Shown piece by piece: positions 17,226-25,558 of a stretch of 64,000 bases of DNA (positions are counted from its first letter, which is position 1; each line of letters opens with the position of its first letter). The stretch covers positions 128,308-192,307 of the forward strand of contig JAXMGR010000007.1 of the NCBI GenBank assembly GCA_046352935.1, read 5' to 3'. The notes beneath the pieces were generated by a model. The model saw only the letters and a list, made by a program, of their open reading frames with translations, made no database searches and was not told the DNA's origin. The DNA comes from CAYWMY01 sp046352935. GTDB taxonomy: Bacteria; Pseudomonadota; Gammaproteobacteria; Steroidobacterales; Steroidobacteraceae. A program made the translations under genes and the position numbers.

Positions 17226-18757
17226 GCCAGCCTCCGCGGCAGTTCGACCACGATGCGCGTGCCGGCACCCGGCCGGCTGTCGACGGTGGCGCGGCCACCG
17301 AGTTCGCGTGCGCGTTCCCGCACGCCGACCAGGCCGTAGTGGTCGCCGGCCACCTGCGTGGCATCGAAACCGCAGCCGTCGTCGCCGACCTCGAGGCGCA
17401 CGGTCCGGGCGTCCGTCACGAGCCGCACCGTCACTTCGTTCGCGGCCGCGTGCCGCTGCACGTTGGTCAGCGCTTCCTGCAGCACGCGATACAGCGCGGT
17501 CGAGGTTTCGTCCGACACTTCGTTCGTGTCGCCTTCGACGGTCACGTCGATGGCGATGCCGCTCAGTGCCTCGACCTGCCGCGCGAGGTGACACACGGCG
17601 GCGGCGAGGCCGAGATCGTCGAGCAGCGGCGGACGCAGGTTGGCGACGAGGCCCTGCATCGCCTGAACTGCCTGTGTCAGCGCGGCGTCGACCTCCGCGA
17701 CCCGTGGCGCCAGCGCGGGATCCCCGTCGCCGGCCCGGGCCAGTGCCGCGAGACGCAGACGGACCGCGGTCATGGCCTGGCCGCATTCGTCGTGCAGCGT
17801 GCGGGCGATGCGGTGCCGCTCCGCCTCGATCTCCTCGTGCAGACGCGCATTGAGCAGCCGCAGCTGTGCATTCTGGCGCTGCTCCTCCTCCCGTACGCGG
17901 GCCGAGACGTCGATGCCGACGACGAATATGCCGCGCACGCCCTCGGGGCCGGTGTCCGGCGTGAACGTGACGTGCATCGTGCGCTCGCCGTATCGCTGCG
18001 AGACGAAGTCGAAACTCACGGTCTCTCCCGCGAGGGCACGGGCGAACATCACCTCGGATTTCTCGTCGAGGTCGAGCAGCTCAGCGCGACGCCGACCGAC
18101 CACGTCGTCGACGGAGCGTCCGACCCAGCGTGCGAATGCACGGTTGGCGAACTGGAAGCGCCCGTCCGGGGCGACGTAGAGGATCACGGCCGGCACGGCA
18201 TCGGTGATGGTGCGCAGCCGCTGTTCCTGGCGTACGAGGTCGGTGCGCGCCGCGACGAGGTACCTTCGGTCGGCGCGCGCCTCGATCAGGGCCGTCACGA
18301 TCGCAGCCAGGTTGCCGAGCGTGGCGACCTGGTCCGCATCGAGCCCGCGCGGTCGGTGGTCCATGGTGCACAGCGTGCCGAGCGCATGTCCGTCGCCGGT
18401 GACCAGCGGCGCGCCCGCGTAGAAGCGGATGGCCGGCGGTTGTGTCACCAGTGGACTGTCGGCGAAGCGCGGGTCGAGGGATGCGTCCGGGACGACCATG
18501 ACCCGCGGCTCGCGGATGGTGTGCGTGCAGAACGAGATGTCGCGCGGCGTGGTCCTGATGTCGCCGAAGCCATGACTGGCCTTGATCCACTGTCGGTCAC
18601 GGTCGACGAGGACGATGAGCGCGATGGGGGTGCGGAACAGCCGCGCGACCAGATCCACGATGTCGTCGAAGACGGCCTCGCGCGGCGAGTCGAGGATCCT
18701 CAGGGCTTCCAGCGTCGCCAGGCGCTGGTTCTCGTCGGTCGAAAGGGTGGTGCTCAT
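17222..18757 (-). CDS. GAF-PAS sensor histidine kinase, HisKA_3 type
   Basis: This 511-residue kinase has an N-terminal GAF domain (about 10-165: LEALRILDSPREAVFDDIV, ISFCTHTIREP, AIRFYAGAPLVTGDGHALG). A PAS domain follows (about 190-305, with AVILYVAPDGRFQFANRAF), then HisKA_3 with the phosphoacceptor in RIARTLHDECGQAMTAV and HATPase with LQEALTNVQRHAAAN and GDDGCGFD. It is soluble. The start is taken as ATG 18757; ATG 18781 adds eight residues. Its TGA overlaps the regulator's ATG, so this is an operonic two-component pair. GAF/PAS domains suggest a cytoplasmic small-molecule or redox signal. Confidence 0.9.
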   Translation of the reverse strand: MSTTLSTDENQRLATLEALRILDSPREAVFDDIVDLVARLFRTPIALIVLVDRDRQWIKASHGFGDIRTTPRDISFCTHTIREPRVMVVPDASLDPRFADSPLVTQPPAIRFYAGAPLVTGDGHALGTLCTMDHRPRGLDADQVATLGNLAAIVTALIEARADRRYLVAARTDLVRQEQRLRTITDAVPAVILYVAPDGRFQFANRAFARWVGRSVDDVVGRRRAELLDLDEKSEVMFARALAGETVSFDFVSQRYGERTMHVTFTPDTGPEGVRGIFVVGIDVSARVREEEQRQNAQLRLLNARLHEEIEAERHRIARTLHDECGQAMTAVRLRLAALARAGDGDPALAPRVAEVDAALTQAVQAMQGLVANLRPPLLDDLGLAAAVCHLARQVEALSGIAIDVTVEGDTNEVSDETSTALYRVLQEALTNVQRHAAANEVTVRLVTDARTVRLEVGDDGCGFDATQVAGDHYGLVGVRERARELGGRATVDSRPGAGTRIVVELPRRLA

Positions 18758-18828
18758 CCCGTTGCATCCATCGCCGGCCACGGCACCGGGCCGCGCCCCT
18801 GCGATGCCGGATGATACCGCTTCGCATT

Positions 18829-19317
18829 CTAGGTGCCGAGCTCCGATGCCGCCGCCGCATCCAGCAGCAGCACCCCGTCCTCATCGGCGTACAGCCGGTC
18901 GCCGTCGCGGCAGACGACCCCGCCGATCACGATCTCGAGACCGGTCTGGCCTTCGCTGCGGCGCAGCGACTTGCGCGGTGTCGCGGCCAGCGCCTTGATG
19001 CCGAGCGGCAGCTCGCAGAGCGCGGCGCGGTCGCGCACGCAGCCGTGGATGACGATGCCCTCCCAGCCGTTCTTCACCGCATCCGCCGCGATCAGGTCGC
19101 CGAGCAGCGCGCAGCGCAGGCTGCCGCCGCCGTCGACGAGCATGACCTTGCCGCGACCGGGCGTGGCCGCCAGTTCCTTGATGCGCGAGTTGTCCTCGAA
19201 GCACTTGACGGTGACGACCTGGCCGCTGAAGGAATCGCGACCGCCGAAATCCTGGAACACGGGAGGCAGCACGCGGGCCGCTTCGCCGAAGCGGTCGTAG
19301 AGGTCGGTGGTCTTCAT
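18829..19317 (-). CDS. rraA: RraA-family protein (RNase E regulator / HMG aldolase-like)
   Basis: The 162-residue protein has the RraA fold. It begins KTTDLYDRFGEAARVLPPVF and carries the conserved pocket KVMLVDGGGSLRCALLGDLI and GIVIHGCVRDRAALCEL. In E. coli RraA binds RNase E and inhibits mRNA decay; relatives are 4-hydroxy-4-methyl-2-oxoglutarate aldolases, with the Gly-Asp and Arg-Asp residues seen here. The length matches the E. coli protein, which favours the regulator annotation. An ATG two codons upstream (19323) is an equal alternative. It is divergent from nosZ. Confidence 0.92.
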   Translation of the reverse strand: MKTTDLYDRFGEAARVLPPVFQDFGGRDSFSGQVVTVKCFEDNSRIKELAATPGRGKVMLVDGGGSLRCALLGDLIAADAVKNGWEGIVIHGCVRDRAALCELPLGIKALAATPRKSLRRSEGQTGLEIVIGGVVCRDGDRLYADEDGVLLLDAAAASELGT

Positions 19318-19461
19318 GGGCATCGGGCGTGCGTCGTTCGTCGACGGGCGGGCAACATAGCGCGCGCGGGAAGGGTCTTTCAACCGGCGCGGACCGGGTG
19401 CGGGCGGCGGCCTCGCCGGCATCGTCGCATCCGCGTCGGCCGGGGGCGTTGCGGGCACCGG

Positions 19462-19483
19462 GAGGCAAGTACGTAGTTGCCTC
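19462..19483. promoter_or_regulatory. perfect inverted repeat in the rraA-nosZ intergenic region
   Basis: GAGGCAA (19462-19468) and TTGCCTC (19477-19483) form perfect 7-base arms around GTACGTAG, with TACGTA inside also palindromic. It lies in the 371-base divergent region, about 210 bases before nosZ, where an operator would be expected. It does not match the FNR/DNR consensus TTGAT-N4-ATCAA, and no such box was found in this region. It could instead be a weak hairpin. The rest of 19324-19694 shows no gene. Confidence 0.4.
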
Positions 19484-19694
19484 AGGGGCCCACGTACATT
19501 CCCCTGCGGGTGCTTCGCACATCCGCGGCTGTCGGCGCGAAGACCGCGTGTGAGAATCGCGTCCGATCGAGAGGTGGGTGCGCATCCAGGCCGCGAGGAC
19601 ACGGATGCCGGGCTCACCGGTCGATGCGCCGCCGGATCGCGGCGCGGTGCTACCACAAAGAAACGGGCGCCAGGCGCCATCAGAGGGTAAAACA

Positions 19695-21983
19695 ATGAGC
19701 GGTCTTTCCAAGCGGGCTCTCGCGCTTGCGGTCGCGGCGGGGTCGGCGTTCGCGCTGAATGCCTCTGCCGAGACGCTGCAGGAAGTGATGCAGGCGCGCG
19801 GCCTCAGCCAACAGGACGTCCTCGCCGCGGCGAAGACGTACGTGCCGACCGGCGGTCGCGACGAGTTCGTGGTCTTCAGTTCCGGCGGACAGAGCGGCCA
19901 GGTCATCGTCTACGGCGTCCCGTCGATGCGCATCCTGAAGTATCTCGGTGTGTTCACGCCGGAGCCCTGGCAGGGCTATGGCTTCGACGAGAGTTCGAAG
20001 GCGGTGCTCGCGGGCGGCAAGATCGACGGCAAGTCGATCACCTGGGGCGACTCGCACCACCCGGCGATCTCCGAGACGAACGGCAAGTACGACGGGCAGT
20101 TCCTGTTCATCAACGACAAGGCCAATCCGCGCGTGGCGGTCATCGATCTGCGCGATTTCGAGACCAAGCAGATCGTGGTGAACCCGGTCTTCAAGTCGGA
20201 GCACGGCGGCACCTTCGTGACGCCGAACACCGAGTACGTCATCGAGGCGGCCCAGTACGCGGCGCCGCTCGAGTCGAAGAAGTTCTACCCGCTCGAGCAG
20301 TTCAACGAGAAGTACCGCGGCGGCGTGACCTACTGGAAGTTCGACCGCAAGGAAGGCCGCCTCAAGCCGGCCGAGTCCTTCACGATCGAGATGCCGCCGT
20401 ACTCGCAGGACCTGAGCGATGCGGGCAAGGGTCCGTCGGAGGGCTGGTCGTTCACCAACTCGTTCTGCGCCGAGCGCTACGTCGGCGGCATCGAGAAGGG
20501 CCGGCCGCCGTACGAGGCGGGCTGCTCGGCGAAGGACACCGACTACCTGCACGTCGTGAACTGGAAGAAGGCGGCGGAGGTCGTTGCGGCCGGCAAGGCG
20601 CAGAAGATCAACGGCCACAACGTCATCTCCATCGCGACGGCCGTGAAGGAAGGCATCCTGTTCCTCGTTCCCGAGGCCAAGAGCCCGCACGGCGTGGACG
20701 TCACACCGGACGGCCGCTTCATCATCGTCTCGGGCAAGCTCGACACGCATGCCACGGTGTTCAGCTTCGAGAAGATCCAGGCGGCGATCAACGCCGGCAA
20801 GTTCGAGTCGAAGGACCCGTACGGCATCCCGGTGATCTCGCCGGCCGTCGCGACCGAGCGTCAGGTGCAGATCGGCCTGGGCCCCCTGCACACCCAGTTC
20901 GACTCGAAGCCCTGCATCGCCTACACCTCGGTGTACGTCGACTCGCAGGTCGCCAAGTGGAACTACTGCGAAGGCAAGGTGCTCGACAAGCTCAGCGTGC
21001 ACTACAACATCGGTCACCTGATGACGATGGAGGGCGATTCGGTCAACCCGGGTGGCAAGTACCTGGTGGCGCTGAACAAGCTGGCCATCGACCGCTTCGT
21101 GCCGGTGGGCCCGCTGCATCCGCAGAACCACCAGCTGATCGACATCAGCGGCGACAAGATGCAGCTGCTCTACGACATGCCGCTGCCGCTGGGTGAGCCG
21201 CACTACGCGGTCGCCATCGCGGCGAACAAGCTGAAGCCGGGCGTGCGCTACAAGGTCGGCACCGACAGCCGCACCGACAAGCCGCATCCTGGCGCGGTGC
21301 GCGCGGGTGAGGAGAAGATCGTCCGCAACGGCAACAAGCTCGACGTGTATGCGACGCTGATCCGGTCGCACATCACGCCCGAGACCATCGAGGCCGAGGT
21401 CGGCGACGAGGTCACGATCTACATGACCAACCTTGAGCGCGCCGAGGACGAGACGCACGGCTTCACCGTGTCGACGTTCAACGTGCATGCCTCGATCGAG
21501 CCCGGCAAGACCGTCGCGGTCCGCTTCAAGGCCGACAAGGAAGGCGTGTATCCGTACTACTGCACGGAGTTCTGCTCGGCGCTGCACCTCGAGATGATGG
21601 GCTACCTGCTCGTCAAGCCGAAGGGCTGGAAGCCGGTGCAGGCCGCGCTCGCCAAGCAGGCGTACACGGAGAACGACTACAAGGCGACGCTGAAGAAGGT
21701 GGCCGACACGCAGGCCGTGATCGATTCCGTCGTGGGATACATCACTTCCGTGAACTACAAGGACTTCCCGGATGTCGTATCCATGGTGGAGGACGCCACC
21801 GACCAGCTGGGCAAGATGAAGGACGCGAAGGGCCGGCACGAGGCGGCTGCCGCGAAGAAGGACTGGGAGCAGGCCAATCTCTGGGCCGAGCAGGTCTTCC
21901 AGTACCAGGTCAAGGCGGCGGACTTGGGTCTGCGCGCCAAGACCTATCTCGAGCAGCACGGCGCGAAGAAGATCGCGAAGTAG
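19695..21983 (+). CDS. nosZ: nitrous oxide reductase, clade II (Sec-dependent)
   Basis: Periplasmic copper enzyme reducing N2O to N2. The 762-residue product has a plain Sec signal (residues 1-26, ending ALNASAET) with no twin arginine, the mark of clade II. The beta-propeller carries GDSHHPAISETNGKYDGQ near residue 118, the clade II form of the CuZ histidine motif. The C-terminal cupredoxin domain has the CuA motif YCTEFCSALHLEMMGY near residue 620. A helical extension of about 110 residues follows (650-762), without any CxxCH haem site. I chose ATG 19695 because GAGGG lies seven bases upstream and the signal peptide follows. It leads the nos locus and is closed by a strong hairpin. Confidence 0.97.
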   Translation: MSGLSKRALALAVAAGSAFALNASAETLQEVMQARGLSQQDVLAAAKTYVPTGGRDEFVVFSSGGQSGQVIVYGVPSMRILKYLGVFTPEPWQGYGFDESSKAVLAGGKIDGKSITWGDSHHPAISETNGKYDGQFLFINDKANPRVAVIDLRDFETKQIVVNPVFKSEHGGTFVTPNTEYVIEAAQYAAPLESKKFYPLEQFNEKYRGGVTYWKFDRKEGRLKPAESFTIEMPPYSQDLSDAGKGPSEGWSFTNSFCAERYVGGIEKGRPPYEAGCSAKDTDYLHVVNWKKAAEVVAAGKAQKINGHNVISIATAVKEGILFLVPEAKSPHGVDVTPDGRFIIVSGKLDTHATVFSFEKIQAAINAGKFESKDPYGIPVISPAVATERQVQIGLGPLHTQFDSKPCIAYTSVYVDSQVAKWNYCEGKVLDKLSVHYNIGHLMTMEGDSVNPGGKYLVALNKLAIDRFVPVGPLHPQNHQLIDISGDKMQLLYDMPLPLGEPHYAVAIAANKLKPGVRYKVGTDSRTDKPHPGAVRAGEEKIVRNGNKLDVYATLIRSHITPETIEAEVGDEVTIYMTNLERAEDETHGFTVSTFNVHASIEPGKTVAVRFKADKEGVYPYYCTEFCSALHLEMMGYLLVKPKGWKPVQAALAKQAYTENDYKATLKKVADTQAVIDSVVGYITSVNYKDFPDVVSMVEDATDQLGKMKDAKGRHEAAAAKKDWEQANLWAEQVFQYQVKAADLGLRAKTYLEQHGAKKIAK

Positions 21984-22005
21984 GCATCCGCCGGTCGCGA
22001 ACCTG

Positions 22006-22041
22006 GCCGGGGAACGGGCGAACCGTTCCCCGGCTTTCGTT
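22006..22041 (+). terminator. strong hairpin after nosZ (terminator or attenuator)
   Basis: GCCGGGGAACGG (22006-22017) pairs perfectly with CCGTTCCCCGGC (22023-22034) around a GCGAA loop, followed by TTTCGTT. It starts 22 bases after the nosZ stop and ends 25 bases before the cytochrome start. It should stop most transcripts, or stabilise the nosZ 3' end, giving more nosZ than downstream message. Confidence 0.75.
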
Positions 22042-22065
22042 GGGAACACGGAATCGGGAGGAACA

Positions 22066-22380
22066 ATGCAGCGTCACTGGATCACCTCGGCCGCGGTGCT
22101 GGCCATCACGATGAGCGGGGCCGCCTGGGCGGACGGTGCAGCGCTCTACGCGCAGAAGACCTGTCTCGCCTGCCACGGCAAGGACGCGAGGACGCCGCTG
22201 ATGCCGGCTTACCCGAAGATCGCCGGGCAGAACGCCGCGTACCTGGAACGGCAGATGCTCGACATCAAGAGCGGTGCGCGCGCCAACGGCAACTCGGCGG
22301 CCATGCAGGGCGTGATGGGCATCGTCACGGAGGCCGACATCAAGGAGCTGGCCGGGTATATTTCCACGCTCGCACCCTGA
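22066..22380 (+). CDS. small periplasmic monohaem cytochrome c
   Basis: A 104-residue protein with a Sec signal (residues 1-22, ending GAAWADG), one haem site CLACHG near residue 33, and a class I cytochrome core (PKIAGQNAAYLERQML, then a Met ligand region around NSAAMQGVMG). It ends shortly after a final helix. GGGAGG is four bases before the ATG. The likely role is electron carrier to NosZ; clade II loci encode such cytochromes (often called nosC1/nosC2), although in the Wolinella-type order they sit after nosG. Confidence 0.9.
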   Translation: MQRHWITSAAVLAITMSGAAWADGAALYAQKTCLACHGKDARTPLMPAYPKIAGQNAAYLERQMLDIKSGARANGNSAAMQGVMGIVTEADIKELAGYISTLAP

Positions 22381-22426
22381 AGCCAGGGTGCACGGTTCCA
22401 GGATCGCTGATCAAGGGTGAGGAATT

Positions 22427-23152
22427 GTGAACAAGACGATCGCACTGCTGCTTGCACTGTCCGCCTCGACGACCGCCTGGGCCCAGGCTCCCGCGCCGGC
22501 CAAGGCGGGGATCGAGTCCCAAGGCTATGTCTGGAACGCCCAGGAAGGCGAGAAGATCGAGGCCCTGCACAAGACGGGCAATGTCGAGAACGGCAAGGAC
22601 GCGTATGAAGTCTGCGGTGCCTGCCACCTGCCGTCCGGGGCCGGACGTCCCGACGGGACCTTCCCGCAGCTCGCGGGCCAGCACACGACCGTGCTGATCA
22701 AGCAGATGGCGGACATCCGCGCGGGGTTGCGTGACAACCCGACCATGTATCCCTTTGCGATCTCGCTCGTCGACCCGCAGGAGCTGGCCGACGCGGCCGC
22801 CTACATCGAGAGCCTCTGCATCCCGGTCGACCACGGCAAGTACGAGGGTGCGGACGCCGCCCTGCAGGTCGCGCGCGGCAAGGACCTCTACGAGAAGGAG
22901 TGCAGGACCTGCCACGGCGCCAACGGCGAGGGCGACAAGGCGAAGTTCTATCCCGTGATCGCGGGGCAGCACTACAAGTACCTGCTGCGCCAGATGACGG
23001 CGATCCGCGACGGCAAGCGCCGCAACGCGAATCCCGACATGGTCAAGGTCATCAAGAACTACGACGACGCCCAGCTGGTCGCCATCTCGGCCTACCAGGC
23101 GAGTCTCGTGATGCCGGGCGCCATGTGCAAGGCCGGTGCGGCGAAGCACTGA
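22427..23152 (+). CDS. periplasmic dihaem cytochrome c (c4-like)
   Basis: A 241-residue protein with a Sec signal (residues 1-19, ending TTAWAQ) and two haem sites, CGACHL near residue 64 and CRTCHG near residue 160. Each is followed by a cytochrome c4-like core (FPQLAGQHTTVLIKQM; YPVIAGQHYKYLLRQM). Two tandem c domains suggest electron transfer between a membrane quinol oxidising complex and NosZ. The start is GTG 22427 with GTGAGGA just upstream. It lies between the monohaem cytochrome and the nosB-like gene. Confidence 0.9.
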   Translation: MNKTIALLLALSASTTAWAQAPAPAKAGIESQGYVWNAQEGEKIEALHKTGNVENGKDAYEVCGACHLPSGAGRPDGTFPQLAGQHTTVLIKQMADIRAGLRDNPTMYPFAISLVDPQELADAAAYIESLCIPVDHGKYEGADAALQVARGKDLYEKECRTCHGANGEGDKAKFYPVIAGQHYKYLLRQMTAIRDGKRRNANPDMVKVIKNYDDAQLVAISAYQASLVMPGAMCKAGAAKH

Positions 23153-23174
23153 ACCGGAGCGGGTGGAAGTGACG

Positions 23175-24164
23175 ATGCAGGGACAGGCTTCGCAGGAACG
23201 GCGCATCGTGGCCCTGGCTGCGATCGCGATGCTCGCGATGATCGCGGCCTATTTCTCGCCGATCTGGTGGGTGTCCCTGACGGCGCCCAACTATCCGAAG
23301 GAGGCGTTCCCGCAGGGCATCCGCATCCATTTCCATTTCAACGGGGTCTACAACGGCTGCAGTGTGCAGCCGGCCACCGTCGGGCGTCAGGGTGAGGTCC
23401 TGCAGCAGGATCTCGGTGGCGAGGGCGAGCGCTACAACCCGGTGCTGAACGAGAGCGAGGACGTCAACAAGGGCGCCCAGGGCCTCGACTGCCTGCACGA
23501 GATGGACACCATCAACCATTACGTCGGCATGTTCCCGATCTCGACCGGCGCCCCGGTCGAGCGGGTGCTGGCGAAGTTCTTCTTCGCCTTCTTCGCCACG
23601 ATGCTGGTGGGCTTCATGGTGCCGGAGTCGCGCCGGGGACTGCGCTTCGGCGTGCTCGCGGCGGGTTTCACCGCGGTTGCCGCCTGGATGCTCGTCGAGC
23701 AGTACGGCATGGGCCGGCTCGACGCGCACGTGCAGCGCTACGTGAGCGACGCGGCGGCCTACTTCAACGAGCCCGAGCGGGTCCGGCACTGGGGCGAGAA
23801 CGTGCGCACGGTGACGCATTTCGTGATTGCCGGGCTCATCGCGGCGATGCTCGCCGTGCTGGTAGGCGTCAGGGTCTCGCGGGGCTTCTCGCTGCTCCTG
23901 GCGTTCGTACCGGCGTTGCTGCCGCTGTACTTCGTCGTCACCTATGCGGCGTGGCTCTGGTTCTTCGGTCACAACCTGCACCCCTGGGGCGCGTTCACTG
24001 TCAAGCCGTTCATGCCCACGCTGTTCGGTGAGGGCAAGGTGGCGCAGTTCTCGACCTACTCGTATCCCTACTGGGGCTTCGCGCTGCTGGTGGTGGTGTT
24101 CCTGTGCCTGGTGCCGGCTGCCCTGCTGCGACGCCAGCAGATGCGCGGCACTACGCCGGGCTGA
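23175..24164 (+). CDS. nosB: NosB-like polytopic membrane protein
   Basis: A 329-residue inner-membrane protein. The first span (about 12-32, IVALAAIAMLAMIAAYFSPIWW) is followed by a large periplasmic loop of about 100 residues containing FHFNGVYNGCSVQP and DTINHYVGMFPI, then five or six further spans. Loci of clade II nosZ carry such a membrane protein, called NosB in Wolinella, after nosZ. Its exact task (electron transfer or assembly) is not settled. ATG 23175 is preceded by GGAAGTG. It is separated from nosD by 14 bases. Confidence 0.75.
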   Translation: MQGQASQERRIVALAAIAMLAMIAAYFSPIWWVSLTAPNYPKEAFPQGIRIHFHFNGVYNGCSVQPATVGRQGEVLQQDLGGEGERYNPVLNESEDVNKGAQGLDCLHEMDTINHYVGMFPISTGAPVERVLAKFFFAFFATMLVGFMVPESRRGLRFGVLAAGFTAVAAWMLVEQYGMGRLDAHVQRYVSDAAAYFNEPERVRHWGENVRTVTHFVIAGLIAAMLAVLVGVRVSRGFSLLLAFVPALLPLYFVVTYAAWLWFFGHNLHPWGAFTVKPFMPTLFGEGKVAQFSTYSYPYWGFALLVVVFLCLVPAALLRRQQMRGTTPG

Positions 24165-24178
24165 TCCCGGCGAACACG

Positions 24179-25558
24179 ATGGCCCGCAGTACGCGACCGC
24201 TGCTCGCCATGGCGCTCGTCTGTCTCGCGGCCATCGGCAGCGCGAGCGGCCAGATCATCGTCGGCGATGATCCCGAGGACGAGCCGGATCCGGCGACGTC
24301 GCTCGCCGGCACCCACGGCGCCGTGCGCACCGACGTCGACCGGCCCAAGCCGGCCTATGCGCTGCGCGAGCGCGACCGGCGGGTCTGGGAACTCCGGCCG
24401 TTCCAGCCGCTGGTCGATGCCGCGCCGCCAGGCTCCACGCTGCGGCCGCCGGCGGGGACCTACGCGGGCCCGGTGCGCGTCACGAAGCCGCTCGTGATCG
24501 ACGGCCGCGGCCAGGTGACCATCGACGCGGGGGGCAGGGGCAGCGTGTTCTCGCTGGAGACGGACCACGCCGTACTGCGCGGCCTGCACCTGACGGGATC
24601 CGGCGAGTCCTACGACACCGACGATTCCTGTCTCGACGTGCGCGGCCACGGCAACACCGTCGAGAACCTGACCATCGACGACTGCCTCTTCGGCATCGAC
24701 CTGAAGCAGTCGAATGACAACGTCGTACGCGGCAACCGCATCCGCTCGAAGTCGCTCGACGTCTCGATGCGCGGGGACGGCCTGCGCCTCTGGTACAGCA
24801 ACGGCAACCGCATCGAGGGCAACGAACTCACCGATTCCCGCGACATGGTGGCCTGGTACTCCAACCACAATGTGTTCCGCCGCAACATCGGGCGCCGCAG
24901 CCGGTACTCGCTGCACTTCATGTTCTCGAACGACAACCTGGTCGAGGAGAACCGCTACTACGACAACATGGTGGGCGTGTACCTCATGTACACCGAGCGT
25001 GTGCACCTGCGCCGCAACCTGGTGTCCCACGCAACGGGCGCGGCGGGCATGGCGCTCGGCTTCAAGGAATCGAGCGATTCGGACATCGAGGACAACGATT
25101 TCATCTACTGCGCGATCGGCGTGGGTTCCGACCTCTCGCCGTTCCAGCCGGGCTCTTCGGTGCGCTTCCGGCGCAACCGCTTTGCGTACAATGGCATCGG
25201 TGTGCACTTCACGAGCGACCTGGGCGGCAACGAGTTCTCGGACAACGTCTTCGAGGGTAACCTCAGCGATGTCGTGCAGTCGGGCCGGGGCCGGTCGGGT
25301 CTGAACCAGTGGCGCGGCAACTATTTCGACACCTATGCGGGATTCGACCGCGATGGCGACGGCCGGGGCGACACGCCGCACGCCGAGTACGCCTATGCGG
25401 ACCGCATCTGGATCGAGATGCCGGTTGCGCGCTTCTTCCGGATGACGCCGGTCATGGAACTGCTTGACTTCCTGGAGCGCCTCGCGCCGCTGTCGAATCC
25501 CGAGCTGCAGGCGCTGGACGAGGAGCCGCGCTTCAGGCGGCCGAAGGCGGGCGTATGA
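24179..25558 (+). CDS. nosD: NosD, periplasmic copper-insertion beta-helix protein
   Basis: The 459-residue protein has a Sec signal (residues 1-23) and a right-handed beta-helix built of CASH/NosD repeats (about 100-400). Examples are SYDTDDSCLDVRGHGNTVENLTI, here given by its ends, plus NVVRGNRI, GNRIEGNELTDS and DIEDNDFIY. NosD works with the NosFY transporter to mature the CuZ centre of NosZ. The ATG at 24179 gives a clean signal peptide. Its TGA overlaps the nosG start (ATGA), showing coupling. Confidence 0.93.
   Translation: MARSTRPLLAMALVCLAAIGSASGQIIVGDDPEDEPDPATSLAGTHGAVRTDVDRPKPAYALRERDRRVWELRPFQPLVDAAPPGSTLRPPAGTYAGPVRVTKPLVIDGRGQVTIDAGGRGSVFSLETDHAVLRGLHLTGSGESYDTDDSCLDVRGHGNTVENLTIDDCLFGIDLKQSNDNVVRGNRIRSKSLDVSMRGDGLRLWYSNGNRIEGNELTDSRDMVAWYSNHNVFRRNIGRRSRYSLHFMFSNDNLVEENRYYDNMVGVYLMYTERVHLRRNLVSHATGAAGMALGFKESSDSDIEDNDFIYCAIGVGSDLSPFQPGSSVRFRRNRFAYNGIGVHFTSDLGGNEFSDNVFEGNLSDVVQSGRGRSGLNQWRGNYFDTYAGFDRDGDGRGDTPHAEYAYADRIWIEMPVARFFRMTPVMELLDFLERLAPLSNPELQALDEEPRFRRPKAGV

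Noticed and set aside
19324..19694. FNR/DNR box for nosZ control
   Set aside because: No TTGAT-N4-ATCAA-like sequence is present in the divergent region.
19680..22049. A 789-codon open frame antisense to nosZ
   Set aside because: Shadow of nosZ codon usage; composition is low-complexity (Arg, Val, Asp, His) and no start signal or domain is seen.
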